Below, in pieces: positions 46,671-58,957 of a stretch of DNA of 64,000 nucleotides (within the stretch, counting starts at the first letter, position 1; every line of letters begins with the position of its first letter). The stretch spans positions 10,127,001 to 10,191,000 of the forward strand of contig JANTQA010000036.1 of assembly GCA_027625915.1 (NCBI GenBank). The letters are read 5' to 3'. The position numbers were made by a program, and so were the translations under genes. The notes beneath the pieces are model-generated. The model saw nothing but the letters and a program-made list of their open reading frames with translations. It had not been told where the DNA came from and did not search any database. This DNA comes from Anaeramoeba flamelloides. Taxonomy: Eukaryota; Metamonada; Anaeramoebidae.

Positions 46671-49600
46671 TTAATTGTTGTTGGATTCTTCGCCATCCTG
46701 ATCTGATTTATTTGCATTCTCTGGGTCATCATCTGATATACTGCTTTCATTTTTAGTCTTGAAGTCATGATCTGTCTTGCTATCAATTTCGTTTCCGATT
46801 TCTGTAACAATATCATCCACAATCCAATTTTGGCTAACCATTTCATTAGCACAATGTTTGACCGTTTTTAATTTTATATCTTTCTGTTGATCAAGATCTT
46901 GGGTATCCTCAGAAGATTGTGCTTTAAGAAAATAATTTTTATCAAGAGTCTCTGTGTTAATAATCATTTCTGAATATAAATTGTGTTGTAAAAAGCTTGG
47001 ATATGAGTTGATATACATTAATTGGATTATTTCTTCGAGTGCTTCATCAAAGCAGTCTCTTTGGGGGTTTTTGGTATTCATATTAGTTGTTTCTAAAATA
47101 TTTGTACGAACACGGCTTGATATATTAATTTCTAATTTGGAATCACTCTTCAGAAAGTTGTCAATAATTTTTTTGTAAAGTCTTCTTCGATCATGTCTAA
47201 TTCTCAAAGACTGGTAGGCCTTCACAGAACGATAAAAAATAATATTTTCAACAGAAAAATCCACTTTGGAAAATTCTATAAAAAATTTTACTTTTTCTGG
47301 ATTCTTAATTATATCAATGAATTTATGATAAGAATTCTTCTCTTTATTAGTATTCTTCTTTTCAATATCCCCAATTGAATACTTTTTTTGATAACTTAAA
47401 TATAATGGGTATCCAAAAGAAATGCTGAATAAAACAGTGACCCAAATAAACAAAAAAATATTATAGTCAAAAGTAATAGAGTCATTGTTATAAATGATCA
47501 TCGCAGCGAGATGAAAAATAATTTCAACGACCAAAAATTGGTAAATTTCATTTCTCATTTTAAACACATCATTGACTTTACGAATTTGGATGCATTTAAT
47601 TGTCAAGATAAGTGTCAAAGATAACCCACATGTTGTAAAAAAACCTATAACTGGTTTATTTGACAGATCACATTTTTGGTTTTCTTCGACATTAGCAAAA
47701 AATAGAAACACAATTGCATTTATTACTAATATTCCATATACTACAGCTAGAACAATACTTTGGATCTTATTCGAATATTTGGCTCTTTTCTTATAAAAAT
47801 TTCTTTCTACCTCTTCTAATTTGATATCAATATTTAATGAGTCCAAATATGTTTCAGCATTGTTTTCTCCTAAGGAGTATTCAGTACCGTTTTTTGTATA
47901 GTTTGTTTCTGTTTCAGACATCGATTTGGGATCTTGATTTGCTATTTGAATAAATAACCTTTTAGCATTCATAAGTTTTTCTCTTTAATTGGGTATAATA
48001 GAAATAGAATTGAGATAAAATAATATTGGAAATGTTTGGAGAAACAATCAGTTAATAGTTTGTAAATAGAGAAAATTAACCTAATGTGAAAATTAAAAAG
48101 AATTCATCACATTAGTCTATCTATTATCTTTTCAGTAAGATGTAATATGTCTTTTTTTGTTGTAATTTTTTTTATTAACATAAAATTGATTTGTTTGATC
48201 GATGATTAAGAAAACTTGAGATTTCTAATAAGTAAAAAGTCTCATTTAATTATAGAAAAAAAATGTTTTAAGTTTGTTTTTGTTTTTATTCTTTTCTGGA
48301 AATTTTTTATGTTTTTCAAATTTCTTTTTCTTCTCCAAACATTTTTATTCTATTATTAAATTGAATATTTTTCTTTAAATAATACATATTTTTTAGATAA
48401 TAGTGTTTCCTGTGGGGACGCACCTTAAAAGTATTATATTTTTTTCGGAAAACTGCATATTTAAAAATAAAAAAACTTTGAGAAGAAATTGTTTTTTGGT
48501 GTGTGTAGAGAATTAAAAAAAAATACCAAATAAATTAAATTCAATTTGTTTCTTTTTTCTTTTTTCAATTGTTTTCAATCTTGATTTGTTTTATTGTATT
48601 GAAAAAATACCTTACAGGAAAAAATACACTGACATTTTTATTACTTTTGAATATTCAAGAAATTCTACTAGTATTACTAAATAATTATAATTTTTTTTAT
48701 TCCAGAATCGAACTCTTAACATTCTAACTCTACACTTATTAACTGATGGCTAATTAAATTACAATTGCACAAAATAACACAGTTAAACAATCATAAAACA
48801 AGAATAAAAAATTATCAATTTCCATAGCAAACCTCCAATAAAACTCTAATTTTATAAAGTAGGTCAATCTAATATTTGGTTCTCAAACAATTCAATGGGT
48901 GTTCGATAGATACGAGACACTTTCACGAACTTTGGGTAGGTTTATTACTAGGCTCATGAAAAATTTAGTTATTTATACTGGTATTTGAATTATAAAAAGG
49001 AAAAAATTTTCACTTCGTTTTCTCGATTTTTCATTACTAAATAGAGTTTTCCAAGAAATAGTTTGTAATTTTGGTCTCTAGTCTCTATTTGAAAAAGATT
49101 AGGTTATTTGAATATAAAGTGAAAATTTTTCCCTTTTATAATTCAAATACCAGTAAATAGAATTTGTTTGAAAATAGTCGCAATTATCCAACAATTCTCC
49201 TAATATTCAGAATTAAAAATATTGTCTGGGATTATTTTCATGTCAGGTATTTTTTTCGCTACCATAAAAGAAAAGAAAAAAAATAACTTGAAAATAGAAT
49301 TATCAAAATAATGTTACCCAACAACTATAATCTGTGTTTCAAAATATAATCCGTACTTTTTTTTCTTCCTGTTCCAAGACAACATCCAATCTACCACCCA
49401 TATTAGTATACCTAAGTTCAAATTAGAATTGAAGGTAAAGGTCTGGTTATTTTCATTAAAATTTAAATTATTCATGTAAATAGTTGAAATTTTTCATAAT
49501 ATTCTCAATTATTTTGCAATTTTTTCGTTTTTTGGAAATAGATTCAAATTTCATAAAAAATTAACTCAATTTGTTGAGATAAATTTTCCAATTTGATCCT

Positions 49601-50525
49601 TCATTTTTGTAATTCAATTATTAAATAATAGAACTTTAAGAAACCAATACCATACTTATTTAGAATTTATTATCGGTTTCTTTGATCGGTTGATGTATAG
49701 GTCTTCTTATAACACAAAAACACACTTTTTATTTGGAAACTGAATAAATTTTTTTGAACACTTTATTTTGCGACAGTGAGTTTATTACCTGTTTCATAAA
49801 AAAATTGTTTTAGTGGTTTAAAGGATTTGATTTTAATTTTTGCCAAATTTAATTATTATTAATGAATGGTGTACTTTTTTTCAACTGATAGATTTTTTTT
49901 TCAAGTTTGTGTCATTAAAAAAGACGATATAAATAATTTATAATCGTATTTAAGGTGTGATTCAAGTCATAAAAAAGATAAAACAATAAGAAAAATTAAT
50001 TTAACTCCTTACCGATTGATATTTGCCATAAATAGCATTCTGGATGCGTGTGAGATATAAAGAGCAATATAGAAATTTTCTGCAATAATAAAAATAGATA
50101 ACTCAACAAAGCAATGAAGTTTTCCGGTATTTTTGGTATCAAAGGTATAAAAAATAAGAGAAAATATCATTTCGAAATAAAGATAACAATAAATTGGGAT
50201 TGATCTTGGCTATATAGATTTAAAATTGTTTAAAAGATATCAAAAAGAGCAAAAAAAAAAAGATTTGGGTAAATATTTTCTTAATTTAGAAGAAAGAACA
50301 GACATTGAAAACACAAGAAAATAATTTCGATTATTTTCGTTTTGATCTTGATTAAAAACCAAATTCACATAACAAGCAAAAAAGAAAATTAATAATAAAC
50401 AACACGTACTCTAATTGGAAATATCTTTCTTCTTTTGATAGTTAAAAAGAAGAAAACTGAACCCAAAATTGTAATGACAAAAGTTATTATTAGATAAACA
50501 ATTTGAGTTGTTTTCATTTGAATGC
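46671..50525 (-). CDS. Seven-transmembrane RGS protein, spliced; extreme 5' end unresolved
   Basis: Three exons are supported: 50410-50525 (acceptor AAATAG, donor GTACGT), 50013-50209 (acceptor ATATAG, donor GTAAGG) and 46671-47982 (acceptor TTAAAG). Introns are 200 and 2030 bases, and both joins keep frame (PIR/PRS and NIN-R-EKLMNAKR). The first exon gives one hydrophobic helix then KRRKIFPIR. The second gives two helices. The third gives four (near IVLAVVYGIL, GLSLTLILTI, FLVVEIIFHL, FLFIWVTVLF), seven in all. An RGS domain follows, with KFIDIIKNPEKVKFFIEFS, SVENIIFY, INISSRVR and FLQHNLY. The tail is acidic and Ser/Asp-rich. Such proteins sense an unknown ligand and accelerate GTP hydrolysis on G-alpha, as in plant AtRGS1. 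An N-terminal ectodomain exon probably lies upstream; a CAAG/GTAAAG donor near 50735 would fit. Confidence 0.78.
48690..48775 (-). other. tRNA-like relic with A- and B-box
   Basis: The minus strand reads TTAGCCATCAGTTAATAAG (A-box-like, compare TAGCTCAGTTGGTAGAG) and, about 20 bases later, TTAAGAGTTCGATTCTGG (B-box). T-arm pairing is poor and no acceptor stem forms. It lies within the long RGS intron. A tRNA pseudogene or a SINE head fits best. Confidence 0.35.
48976..49155. repeat. CTGGTATTTGAA MITE (family 1) in RGS intron
   Basis: It has TACTGGTATTTGAATTATAA at the left and TTATAATTCAAATACCAGTA at the right, with TA borders. The arms extend through 'aaattttcacttc'. Length is 180 bases. 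Confidence 0.75.
49312..49779 (+). repeat. 450 bp dispersed repeat (family D), copy 4, in RGS intron
   Basis: It begins near CAACAACTATAATCTGTGTTTC and ends near TTTATTTTGCGACAGTGA. It shares 'aagacaacatccaatctacc' with the 60 kb copy. Confidence 0.6.
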
Positions 50526-52335
50526 CTATTTGGAAAAAAAATGATTAAAAATTAATGTAATTTGAGGAACAGAGTAATAAATAATCTGAAAAGTAATATG
50601 TACAGGGAAGTAAACTCTTGTATTTTGTCCTTGAGAATCACACAAGTAGTTTCCCAAGATAAATTTTTCTTTTTATTCATAAGGATTGTCTATTTATTTG
50701 AAATGGCAACTTATACATTGAAGCTATCACTTTACCTTGCAGACTACCAAAATGATCAAATATTTTTTTAATTAACTTTTTGAATTATTTTTTCCTTTGT
50801 TATCAAATTTAAAATTTAAATGAAAGAATAAGGTTCCCAAAGAAGAGATATATTAATCTTTTTCATGAGGGGATTGTGATCAACTTTTTAAAAAAGAAAA
50901 AGTTAAAAATTTAGAAAATAATCAAAAAATTTCAAGATTTTAGATTATTGATCGAATATTTGATCAAAAAAACAGAAAGGTTATTAAGTGAAATCAATTT
51001 TTAACCTTTCTATCAAAAAAAAAATGTCAAAATTTAATAAAGTATGAATTGAAAAAATTGACGCAAAACAATTTTTATTTTTATTTGCGAAAAAAATGAA
51101 ATGAATAGTTATGAGAAAATAGATACACCCCTTGACCTTGAATGTTAAACCACATGAATAACCATCTAATGTCAAAAAATGACAAAATTTATAAATAACA
51201 AATTTTTACAAATGAGATAAAAAATTTAAGTTACATTATTTATTCTAGAATAGTTCTGTTCCTTACAAATTTGACAGAATATCCATTAGTATATTAAAAA
51301 GTTCAACTTTGTTCTTGTGAAAAAGATGAAAAATTCTTCTTTAGACAACATTTTAACCAATGACACCTTTCGAGTTAAATGTTTACCCACTTGAAAGAAA
51401 ATTGTAATCAAGTTTAAAGAGAGTTTAAATATCGTTAGTCAATCTATAAGATTAAACAGTAAGTTTAAAAGGTTTCCAAAATTTACAGTACCCTTTAATG
51501 AAAGAAAAAATACTAAAAAGTCAAATGGTAATGCTGATTATTGATTGATAGGTAAATCTAATTTTACCAATTCTCAGATTAGTACCAAAAGAGTCAAAAA
51601 AATTTGTTGTGAGGAGGATTTTTAGTCCAAGTTAATGGAAACTTTTTTAACTTGTTTGAAAATTTTCTTTTCTTTTTTTTATTTAAAAATTAAATAAAAA
51701 TTTCTAACTGATGGAAATTTAATATTTTAGAGATCAAGTATTTGCTTTGAATTTACATTTTGGGGACTAAAAGTTCAACAGGGAAATAGTTCATGTTATT
51801 GATTTTTAATTAAAAAGTTTTCTCAAAAAAAAGTTGAATCGATTTGAAAAATGAAAAAAAATTAACTAGAAAGAATAGGAATTAGCTTCTGTAAAATTAA
51901 TCAATTCAAAAAAAATCAACTTGGATTGTATTTTTTTTGTATAACCTGATCAGTGGTTGTTAAAAATCTCAAAATAGTCAACTTTTTTTACAGTTTTCTT
52001 AAAATTAATAAATCTTTGAAATACTCAGGATCAAAATAAAGTCTTGAAAAAACTATTGTCGTGTTAAATCAACCTTATTGTCTTTAATTACGACATTTTT
52101 CCTTTCAAGAGACCATTTGGTAAAAAAAGTTAAACACATTTTTTAATCGAGAACATTCTCAAAAATGAAAAGTAAAACTAATTACAGTAATAATCAAATT
52201 CTCTTCAAAGAATAAGAACTTTCTATAATTTTCTATCAAACCAACAATAAAAGAATTTAAAATCTCCTTGTTTATAGAAATCTTTGATAATTTCGAAGAT
52301 CACAAAAATATTCAATTTTTTTAACTTATTTTTAA

Positions 52336-52615
52336 TACAGGTATTTGAAATTCAAATGTGATAAATTTTCAGTTGATTGGGTAGATTGACAATTCATAAA
52401 TCTTGGTATTTTTGAGAATTCTTAGTTCTCCCAAGAAATCTCAGAAAAAAGTAACAAACAAAGATCGCAAAAAAAATAAAGTAAGACCAAACAAATAAAT
52501 TGGGATGAGATCAAAAATTACAATATTTTTCTTTGATAACCTGTTTTTAATCAGAAAATAAAGGAAATGGAAAATGAAGAAAAAATCATTTCCGATTTAT
52601 TATTCAAATACAAGT
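52336..52615. repeat. CTGGTATTTGAA MITE (family 1), longer variant
   Basis: The left end is ACAGGTATTTGAAATTCAAA and the right end is TTATTATTCAAATACAAGTA. At 280 bases it is about 110 longer than the other copies. A family G arm fragment sits just to its left. Confidence 0.5.
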
Positions 52616-53162
52616 AATTGATCAACCAATTAAAATCCCCGCTTCAAAAGACGTTCTTGAAAAAATTGATCTTGAGCTTTCTCCTTCATTTTTGTTGTTA
52701 ATTTTTAATTTTTTCTTTTTTTAATTGTTTTGTTAATCTAGAAAAAAATACAGTACATTAAAATAATCCCTATCAAGATTTTTAATTGTTAATATAAGGA
52801 AAAATGATGTCTAAAAGCATATATTTAAAATCAAATCCTTTGTATTTTAATAACCAAATTTTTTAAGAACTGAGTAATAAATCTACCTAAAGTTCAATAA
52901 AATGGGGCGTCTATAAAATATTCAGCTAATTGTTTGATAACCCAAGAAGACAACCTTTTTTTGAAAAACATTAGAGTTTTATAGTGGTTAGTTACAGTGG
53001 TGTAAATAACCCCTTTTTTTTTTTGACCTATTACTAAAATTTAACTCATATAAAAAATATTGGCTGACTGGAGAAATAAAAGAAACAAAACAGAGGATTG
53101 AAAATAGCTAATAAGTAATAAATTGGGTTCGTTAAATTGATTATAAAAAAAAATTATTCATA

Positions 53163-53330
53163 AACTGGTATTTGAATTCTTAAGGGGATTAATGTTCATT
53201 TCTTTTTCCTGATTTTTTTTAACAACAGAGTTTTCAAAAAAGTAGGTTGTAATTTGTGACCTCTAATTAAAAAAACGGAAATTGAAAATTGGTTTGAAAA
53301 TTTTTCTCATTTAATTTTCAAATACCAGCA
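53163..53330. repeat. CTGGTATTTGAA MITE (family 1)
   Basis: It runs from AACTGGTATTTGAATTCTTA to TTTTCAAATACCAGCA. It is the first of three copies within 600 bases. Confidence 0.65.
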
Positions 53331-53333
53331 AAA

Positions 53334-53490
53334 GATAAAAATTTTCACTTCTGTTTCAATACTTTTCTATTATAAGTCGAGTTTCAAAGAGTTAAGTGGG
53401 TTACATTTTGTAACTTCGATTTCTTTGAAAAAGGAGATAAACTATGAAGTGAAAATTTTTCCTGTTTTTAGATCAAATAATTAATTATTG
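53334..53490. repeat. CTGGTATTTGAA MITE (family 1), partial
   Basis: It retains the 'aaaattttcacttc' and 'gaagtgaaaatttttcc' inner arms but has lost both CTGGTATTTGAA tips. Confidence 0.5.
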
Positions 53491-53569
53491 ATATATTAAA
53501 ATGTTTTTTTATTGACAAAAAAAATGAGAAAAAGATCTATTTGTGAATTAATTGAAAAATAACATTTAC

Positions 53570-53734
53570 TACTGGTATTTGAAGTCTAAATGGGAAAATT
53601 TTTTCAATTCATATTCCTTATTTATGACAAACAGAGTTTCCCTACAGGGCCAGGTTGTAAATTGGAGTTTTGTTTGAAAAAGGAAATTGTAAACCAAGTG
53701 AAAAAATTTCCCATTTGTAATTCAAATACCAGTA
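53570..53734. repeat. CTGGTATTTGAA MITE (family 1)
   Basis: It runs from TACTGGTATTTGAAGTCTAA to TTGTAATTCAAATACCAGTA, with TA borders and well-preserved arms. It ends 14 bases before the open frame at 53748. Confidence 0.75.
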
Positions 53735-53747
53735 TCGTAAATTTTGA

Positions 53748-54053
53748 AAATATCCTGAAATTTTCGAAACAAAAGCATTTAATATTATTGAGTCATTTCT
53801 AATAATCAAAGATCTAACCTCTAAAGTCAATTTGAACCCGAACCAAGGATATATATATGTGTCTTCCTATTTTCAATTACCCAAGTCTGAAAAAAAACAT
53901 GAGTTAAATTATAGTAATGGGTTAAAGGTTGTAAACACAGTCTTTTCCACCACTAGAGAGTCTGGCAAAAGACAATTTTTATTCTTGTTTTTTGTTTTAC
54001 CAAATGATGTTTGGAACAAGTTGAATTATATTAATCAATATTCTAATATGTAG
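53748..54053 (+). CDS. Unidentified open frame, possibly a terminal exon or element remnant
   Basis: About 101 codons are open, ending at TAG. Segments include YPEIFETKAFNIIESFLIIK, LNPNQGYIYVSSYFQLPK, NGLKVVNTVFSTTRESGK and VLPNDVWNKLNYI. The amino-acid balance (Pro, Gly, Asp and Glu well represented) looks more coding-like than chance frames in this AT-rich DNA. There is no ATG near its start, so it would need an upstream exon. I do not recognise the family. It follows directly after a MITE and could belong to a mobile element. Confidence 0.3.
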   Translation, partial: KYPEIFETKAFNIIESFLIIKDLTSKVNLNPNQGYIYVSSYFQLPKSEKKHELNYSNGLKVVNTVFSTTRESGKRQFLFLFFVLPNDVWNKLNYINQYSNM

Positions 54054-54518
54054 TGAGATATAATTATCAAAGTTTGATTCTTAAGGGTCTATTCATTTAC
54101 CGTGAATTTGTTCCATACTCAAGTGGTTAACTTAGATCAAAAGGATATTATGAAATAGCCCTTCTTTTGTTTGACAAAATTCAAATAACAAAAAAAAATT
54201 CCATTGGATCTCTTTGACAAAAAATTCAATTGTTAAAAATATGTTGAACAAGAGTTCTCAATTTCAAAAAAAATCAAAATTTTGATAAAATTCAACTTTT
54301 CTCATTTTATATTTCCAAATAATTAAATTTCTTTAATTTAATACAAATTGTGTTCTTGAATTTCGTAATCAATTTAATTTGATTTAATCTGATTTGTGGT
54401 TATTTTGTAACACTCTAAATTATAAAGAGTAAGGATTATGTAATATTCTTTTAGTAAAAAGAACTTATTTGAAAAATGAAAAAAAAAAGGAAAAAAAAAA
54501 TCACTGAGATCTCAAAAA

Positions 54519-54613
54519 CTCCAAAGAGAGACACTTCAAAACAGACACAGTTATTTTCAAAATTGTAAATCACAACCATTTGAATTGTAAATTGAGTGTC
54601 GCTCTTTGGCGGC
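54519..54613. repeat. Small inverted pair
   Basis: CTCCAAAGAGAGACACTTC near the left pairs with GAGTGTCGCTCTTTGGCGG near the right, across about 60 bases. It may be a very short MITE or a chance stem. Confidence 0.35.
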
Positions 54614-55111
54614 TTTTTTTAAAAAATGTCCTCATCTTTAGTAGTTGATTTTTGAAGATCGATCATACATCACATGACGGTTAGTTTTTGATTGGTGTTA
54701 GGTACTCATAATAAATACTACAAAGTTTTTTTCCATTTCAGAAAGAAAAAATTTCACTATAATGACTCAACCCTTAAAAAAAGGATTTGATTTAATTATT
54801 TGCTATTGCACAACATTTTCCTGATAGTGTCAATTAAAAATCTTGAGAGTACTGATAAATTGCAATTTATGTTTGGAAATTTTTACTTGATTTTCCTTTT
54901 TGAAAATATTATTCCACACTTTGAATAAAACATTTTATGAAGTAAATTGTTAAGAAACCCTGTAAAATTAGTTGTTCTTGTAAAAATTTTTTGTCCTGGA
55001 CTGTTTGATAAGAAACAGATCGAAGATTTATAAAAAAGGAAATAGAACTAAAAATTTTTTTGAAATTAATCAGAATTTTTTTCATTTTCAACTATTTTTT
55101 TCACTAAAATA

Positions 55112-56690
55112 TAATTTAATCAAAATTTCAAAACTTCAAATTACCGATCTCTTGAAAATATTTTTGTGAATATTAAACTTTTGTAAAACTCTCTAGTAGT
55201 GAAAAAAAGATGTTTTTCATACCAAAAAATTCTAAATAAATATATTGATGAATTTCGTTTATTTCAACTTGGGAATATTACTTTGATAGATAAGAACTAA
55301 TAATTTTGAAAATGCTAAAATCGCCGAAAAGAACTAGAAATAGAGGAAAAAATTTCCATGATAAATATTGTAAGTGTCCTAGCTTTTCCAGAATTCAAAA
55401 TAAACCAACAAATCATTGATTTTACTCTATTCTTTCAAATTCTGGAAAACCTAGCCGAGTGTCCGTAGAGTGCTATTAATTGCTGTAGAATACCTAGATT
55501 TTTTTTAATTTTATCTCTAAAATATATTGATTTTCCAAATTCTTTCTAAAATTAAAAAAAGCCCTGTGGTGGTATTCATGAGGTTATCTTTTTTATCTGT
55601 GAAGTGTTCTAGGTTTTTTTTACTTTTTGAAATAAAAAGAAAATTTTAATAAATTTGAGGTTTATTACAAAAATTAAAAAAAACCTAACGAAAATCTATT
55701 GATTTTTCTAATAAACAGAAAACCCAAGAAAAGACAATTGGGTATTCCAGGAGACAAAAGAATAATTAAATCTTCTAATTTTTCCAAAACCTAACAAAAT
55801 AACTATCAAAAAAATTTTTTTTTTCTCTAATTTAAATCAATAAATGATTCTTTATAGCCTTTTTGATCGATTCTCTATTTGAAAAATGTTTATTAAATTT
55901 AAAATCTTATATAAAAAATCTTATTATAACCACTTGAATGTGAAAAAAAATATAACCGTCCAACCATATAATGGGACAGATGATAAACAGAAAATTCATT
56001 TTCTATCTCACACTTTCCTTTTTATGACAGGATTTTATGATTATGTGATACTCGATTGGAAACCATGAAATTTTATCATAAAACAAAATTTTACATAGAG
56101 AAAATATTAAAATTTGAATTTTGGACTTTGAAATCTTTCAAAAATATCTATAATTTGGAAAAAATTTGAGGTTTTTGGTGAATATAGAATTTCTAAACAC
56201 CAAGAAATTTAAAGAAAAAATTATTTTAAAATAATTTATAAATTAGATTCCACGATCTTTGGAAAGCTTTATTTTGGGTTTTCTGAATATATTTGATAAA
56301 CTACATAATTTTTTTCCATTCTTTCAAAAAAGAAATTTTTTTTACAAAACCTATCACTAAACCATAAAATTATATGATAGCTTATAGCCAAAAAAAAATT
56401 TTTTTTTGTGTTTAACTGGGATAAAAAAGACAATTTCTATACCTGTAATTTATAAAAGTTTATTTGGAACGCTTGTATACAATTTTTACGATTAAATTAG
56501 AAAAAAAAATCAGTATATAAAATTTGATTGTCCAACTAAAATCGTACAATATCTTAAAAAATAATAGTTGAACCAAGATCTTTTATTAACCAAAAGTATT
56601 TAATCTAAGTATATTTATCAAAAAGAAAAAAAAAATAAAAGGTTTGATTTATTTTTGATAAAAATTTTTTTTACTAATGGTTCTAATAAA
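55112..56690 (+). mobile_element. Foldback element (family E), decayed copy
   Basis: It starts CACTAAAATATAATTTAATC, and a block at 55270-55400 matches 41650-41790 ('gataaatattgtaagtgtcctagcttttcc'). Hairpin modules with TCCGTAGAGTGC follow, then an inner segment near 56520-56640 with 'ttattaacc'. The right arm is missing. Confidence 0.5.
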
Positions 56691-56868
56691 ATTTTTTAAT
56701 TTAAAATTTACAAAAATGAACAATTTTAGAATCTGTAATTTCATTTAGTTGCTACACACAAAATTCTTCAAAATAGTTTCAAGACAACAATCGTTCATTT
56801 TTTCTTGTAATTAATAATTAGGTTTTGAGAGAAACAAGACTAACAAAATATATACTATCACACGAAAA

Positions 56869-57069
56869 TACCACCCGTTCCACTTTTAAGGCAAAACTTT
56901 CAACAAAATTTAAGGCACAAAAAAATTTCAAATTAAGGCACCTTATTTGAGATTTTTTTTTTTTTACAAATTATTCTCCTAGAATCTGAATTTTGTGTCT
57001 GAATTTGAGATTTTTATTGTGCCTTAATTATAGTTGAAAGTTTGTGCCTTATGAGTGGAACTGATTGTA
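56869..57069. repeat. 200 bp MITE (family 2)
   Basis: It runs from TACCACCCGTTCCACTTTTA to GTGGAACTGATTGTA. The inner arms with 'aaatttaaggcacaaaaaaa' and 'ttattgtgccttaattatag' pair well. Confidence 0.7.
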
Positions 57070-57874
57070 CAAAAAATATTTTGTATGCTTGGGATGATTG
57101 TTTCTATTCAAAAATCAAATTGAGTAAATACTATATTGTAAAAGAGTTATTGGAAAACTCATTTTAAGAAAAAAAAAAAAAGAACCAACATTGAAATAAA
57201 TAAAAGAAAACTTAAATTTCTTTGTCAGAATTAATCTGATTTAGTGAGACAATAGTCCAGTTCCTGTAACCCAATAATTAAAAATCAGAGAAAAATTGAT
57301 CTTTAAATTGAAAGTTGTGAATTAAAAATGTTTGAAAGGATCGTATATTTTTCAGTTCGAAAATCGGGGTTAGTTTTCAATTTCCACAGCACTTTTCTTA
57401 ATCATTTTTTTTCGAACTTTCGAATCTTAAATTTTTTTCTTAATTTTTCATCACAAATTATACTAAAAAATTTTCTTTGCTCCAAAATGGAGGATATTTC
57501 ATTTATCCTGAGTTCACATTTTAAATGATATTTGATCAAAAGACATTGATATTATTTGATAAATTTTAAATACAGTTCCTAAAAAACCACAATTATTTTA
57601 CATACTCCTTATTAGATTATTAAACTGAAAATAAAAAATTAACTTTTTTTCAATTAACTTTAACTTTTCAACAAAGTAATATCTTGAAAAAGAAGAATTA
57701 CTTTCAACATTTTTATATCAAATCGAATTTAATTTTTTTGAAGAATACAAAAATCCAAGGAAAAGGGGTTATTTTACATATGATACCTAGAATCAGACTA
57801 ATTATCGACTATCTTTTTAACACGGTAATTTTCTTTAAATTTTCAACTCTCATGCAGATGTAGGAAAAAATAAT

Positions 57875-58075
57875 TACACCCAGTTCCAGTTTTTAGACAC
57901 AAACTTTGAATCAAATTTAAGGCACAAAAAAAATCCCTAATTAAAACACAACATTTCAAATTTTGGTAAAATAATTAGTGAAAAGAAAAATTCAAAAAAA
58001 TATACTTTAATTGGGATTTTTCTCGTTCCTGGAATTTTATTCAAATTATGTGTCTTATAATTGAAACTTACTGTA
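57875..58075. repeat. 200 bp MITE (family 2)
   Basis: It runs from TACACCCAGTTCCAGTTTTT to ATTGAAACTTACTGTA, with the 'tttaaggcacaaaaaaaatc' arm preserved on the left. Confidence 0.65.
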
Positions 58076-58396
58076 TATAGTTGGAAGGTCCTCTAATCCA
58101 GACTATTGGTGAGAATTCAATTTGGCGGGATAATGTGGATTTTCAAAAGCAAGATAATAAAAAAGTAATATTGTGCCGGTCGAAGTATATTAATCATTAG
58201 ACTTTTCAAAAAACTGGAAATTTTCAAAGTCGTTCAAACATGCCATTCTTTGTGTTGGGTCTACAACAATCTCCTTTATTTTAACTATAGTTTTTTTTTT
58301 TTCAAGGCTTTTGAACACAAACAGACTATAAATTTTTCAAAGTCGATTTAAATTCAGATTGACTGTTAGGTTTTTTGAAATAAAAGATATTCTACA

Positions 58397-58957
58397 TTAA
58401 GCTTTACAATCCCTGAAATTTGAAAATAGATTATCTTGTGTTGGGAGCAGTGATTTGTTAATTTGGTTCTTAGCTGATCGATCTTGTGCTTGGTATGGGT
58501 TTCAATAGTGGTTCAAAATGGCAATTTTTGACAATTTATTTTTTTTTTTTCCGAAATGTAAATTGAAGAGTGGAGGATTAATAGAATGGTAGGTGTTTAA
58601 GAATAAATTTTGATTTTTAGGTTTTCAATTGAAAATTCTGGTTTACTTTTTCTTCAATTACAGAAAAAATAAAATTGAAACTTTTTCTTCGACAACCCAA
58701 ATTTAATTAAAAATTTCAATCAACAAAACACAAACTACATTTTTTTAATACTTAAGTTCTAGCCAATTTATCTTACACCCTTCAATTCGGATTTCGGAAA
58801 AAAAAAAAATAAATTGTCAAAAATTGCCATTTTGAACCTCTATAAAAATACAGACCCAGCACAAGATCGATCAGATAAGAACCAAATTAACAATTCACTA
58901 CACCCTACACAAGATAATCTTTTTTTCAAATTTCTAGGATTGTAAACCTTAATTTTT
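58397..58957. repeat. Long near-perfect hairpin (family H)
   Basis: The arm at 58397-58575 and the inverse arm at 58783-58957 share long blocks. These include TTAATTTGGTTCTTA, GATCGATCTTGTGC, TTCAAAATGGCAATTTTTGA and CAATTTATTTTTTTTTT. The central loop is about 200 bases. The arms look younger than most repeats here. No open frame. Confidence 0.7.

Noticed and set aside
50562-50771. 69-codon plus-strand frame near the RGS gene
   Set aside because: The minus strand carries the receptor's 5' exons nearby, and the plus-strand peptide has no recognisable feature.
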